Shown here: piece by piece, positions 63,956-64,000 of the stretch | How the letters are laid out: each line of letters begins with the position of its first letter | Numbering within the stretch: position 1 is the stretch's first letter | Assembly (NCBI RefSeq): GCF_014200575.1 | Contig: NZ_JACHBZ010000006.1 | Span: forward strand, 1 to 64,000 | From: Mucilaginibacter saanensis | GTDB taxonomy: Bacteria > Bacteroidota > Bacteroidia > Sphingobacteriales > Sphingobacteriaceae | DNA: 64,000 nucleotides | Direction of reading: 5' to 3' | The notes under the pieces: model-generated | Seen by the model: only the letters and a program-made list of their open reading frames with translations | The model's database searches: none | What the model was told of the DNA's origin: nothing | Translations under genes and position numbers: made by a program

Positions 63956-64000
63956 TTACAGCGCTGCAGTTTTAGGTTTTATATTGTAATTACTCACCTT
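63956..64000 (-). CDS. C-terminal end of a gene cut by the window edge
   Basis: An open frame enters from the right edge and stops (TAA at 63956-63958) one base before the SDR start codon. Only about 14 residues are visible (ending KPKTAAL). It is probably the upstream member of the same operon; nothing can be said about function. Confidence 0.5.
   Translation of the reverse strand, partial: KVSNYNIKPKTAAL

Noticed and set aside
1..64000. tRNA, rRNA, riboswitch, insertion sequence or phage genes
   Set aside because: None was recognised by eye: no transposase or integrase motifs, no cloverleaf with CCA context and no known riboswitch core. A covariance-model scan would be needed to exclude small structured RNAs.

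Overview
The window looks like chromosomal DNA from the Bacteroidota, most likely family Sphingobacteriaceae and resembling Mucilaginibacter. The grounds are a SusC/SusD pair, BatA-type and DUF4199 proteins, a head-GIN protein, a GH3-family acyl-adenylating enzyme, Bacteroidota-type -7 boxes (TAnnTTTG) and moderate GC. This assignment rests on recognition of gene families, not on a search. I saw no rRNA, tRNA, CRISPR array, phage, transposase or origin. Most genes are ordinary metabolism and envelope functions.

Layout. 1-2.3 kb: small hypothetical proteins and a HEAT-like protein. 2.3-5.0 kb: a pair of M16 peptidases, one with and one without the zinc motif. 5.3-8.8 kb: guaB, a secreted unknown, a LOG-type phosphoribohydrolase and a cupin. 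8.8-14 kb: a papain-like peptidase, an acyl-CoA carboxylase carboxyltransferase subunit, an M19 dipeptidase and trxB. 14.3-20.3 kb: a GH20 hexosaminidase, a lipoprotein, an aldo/keto reductase, a DUF72 protein and a CDP-alcohol phosphotransferase. 20.5-25.1 kb: an operon of a BatA-like protein, a dihydroorotase homologue that has lost nearly all its metal ligands, an acidic unknown and a DUF4199 protein. 25.4-33 kb (minus strand): a J-domain/KTSC fusion, rseP, dxr, a GH3-family protein, a membrane protein and two glycosyltransferases. 33-41 kb: an M1 peptidase with a LolA-like tail, a TonB-C gene broken by an in-frame TGA, mqo, a lipoprotein, a HAD-IIA phosphatase and a head-GIN protein.

41.5-55.5 kb is a nutrient-acquisition region. 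A ROK repressor precedes a SusC/SusD uptake pair. Next comes a DeoR-type regulator divergent from glpD-glpK-glpF-gntP-glycerate kinase, a compact locus for glycerol and probably glycerate use. The DeoR/glpD intergenic region carries TTTCG repeats and a dyad that look like operators. 55.5-60 kb holds a LysE exporter, an atypical cyclase-family protein, an MFS transporter and a purple-acid-phosphatase-like enzyme.

60.3-64 kb (minus strand) is the edge of a surface-sugar cluster: an SDR enzyme, a KdsC-type phosphatase fused to a NeuB-type nonulosonate synthase without its SAF domain, a fatty-acid-hydroxylase-family protein and an SMR transporter.

Intergenic spaces are rich in short palindromic repeats of at least five families, including a 54-bp tandem array beside the DeoR gene. 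The observations I rate most worth following are the KdsC-NeuB fusion, the metal-less dihydroorotase, the J-domain/KTSC fusion, the atypical cyclase and the TGA-split gene.
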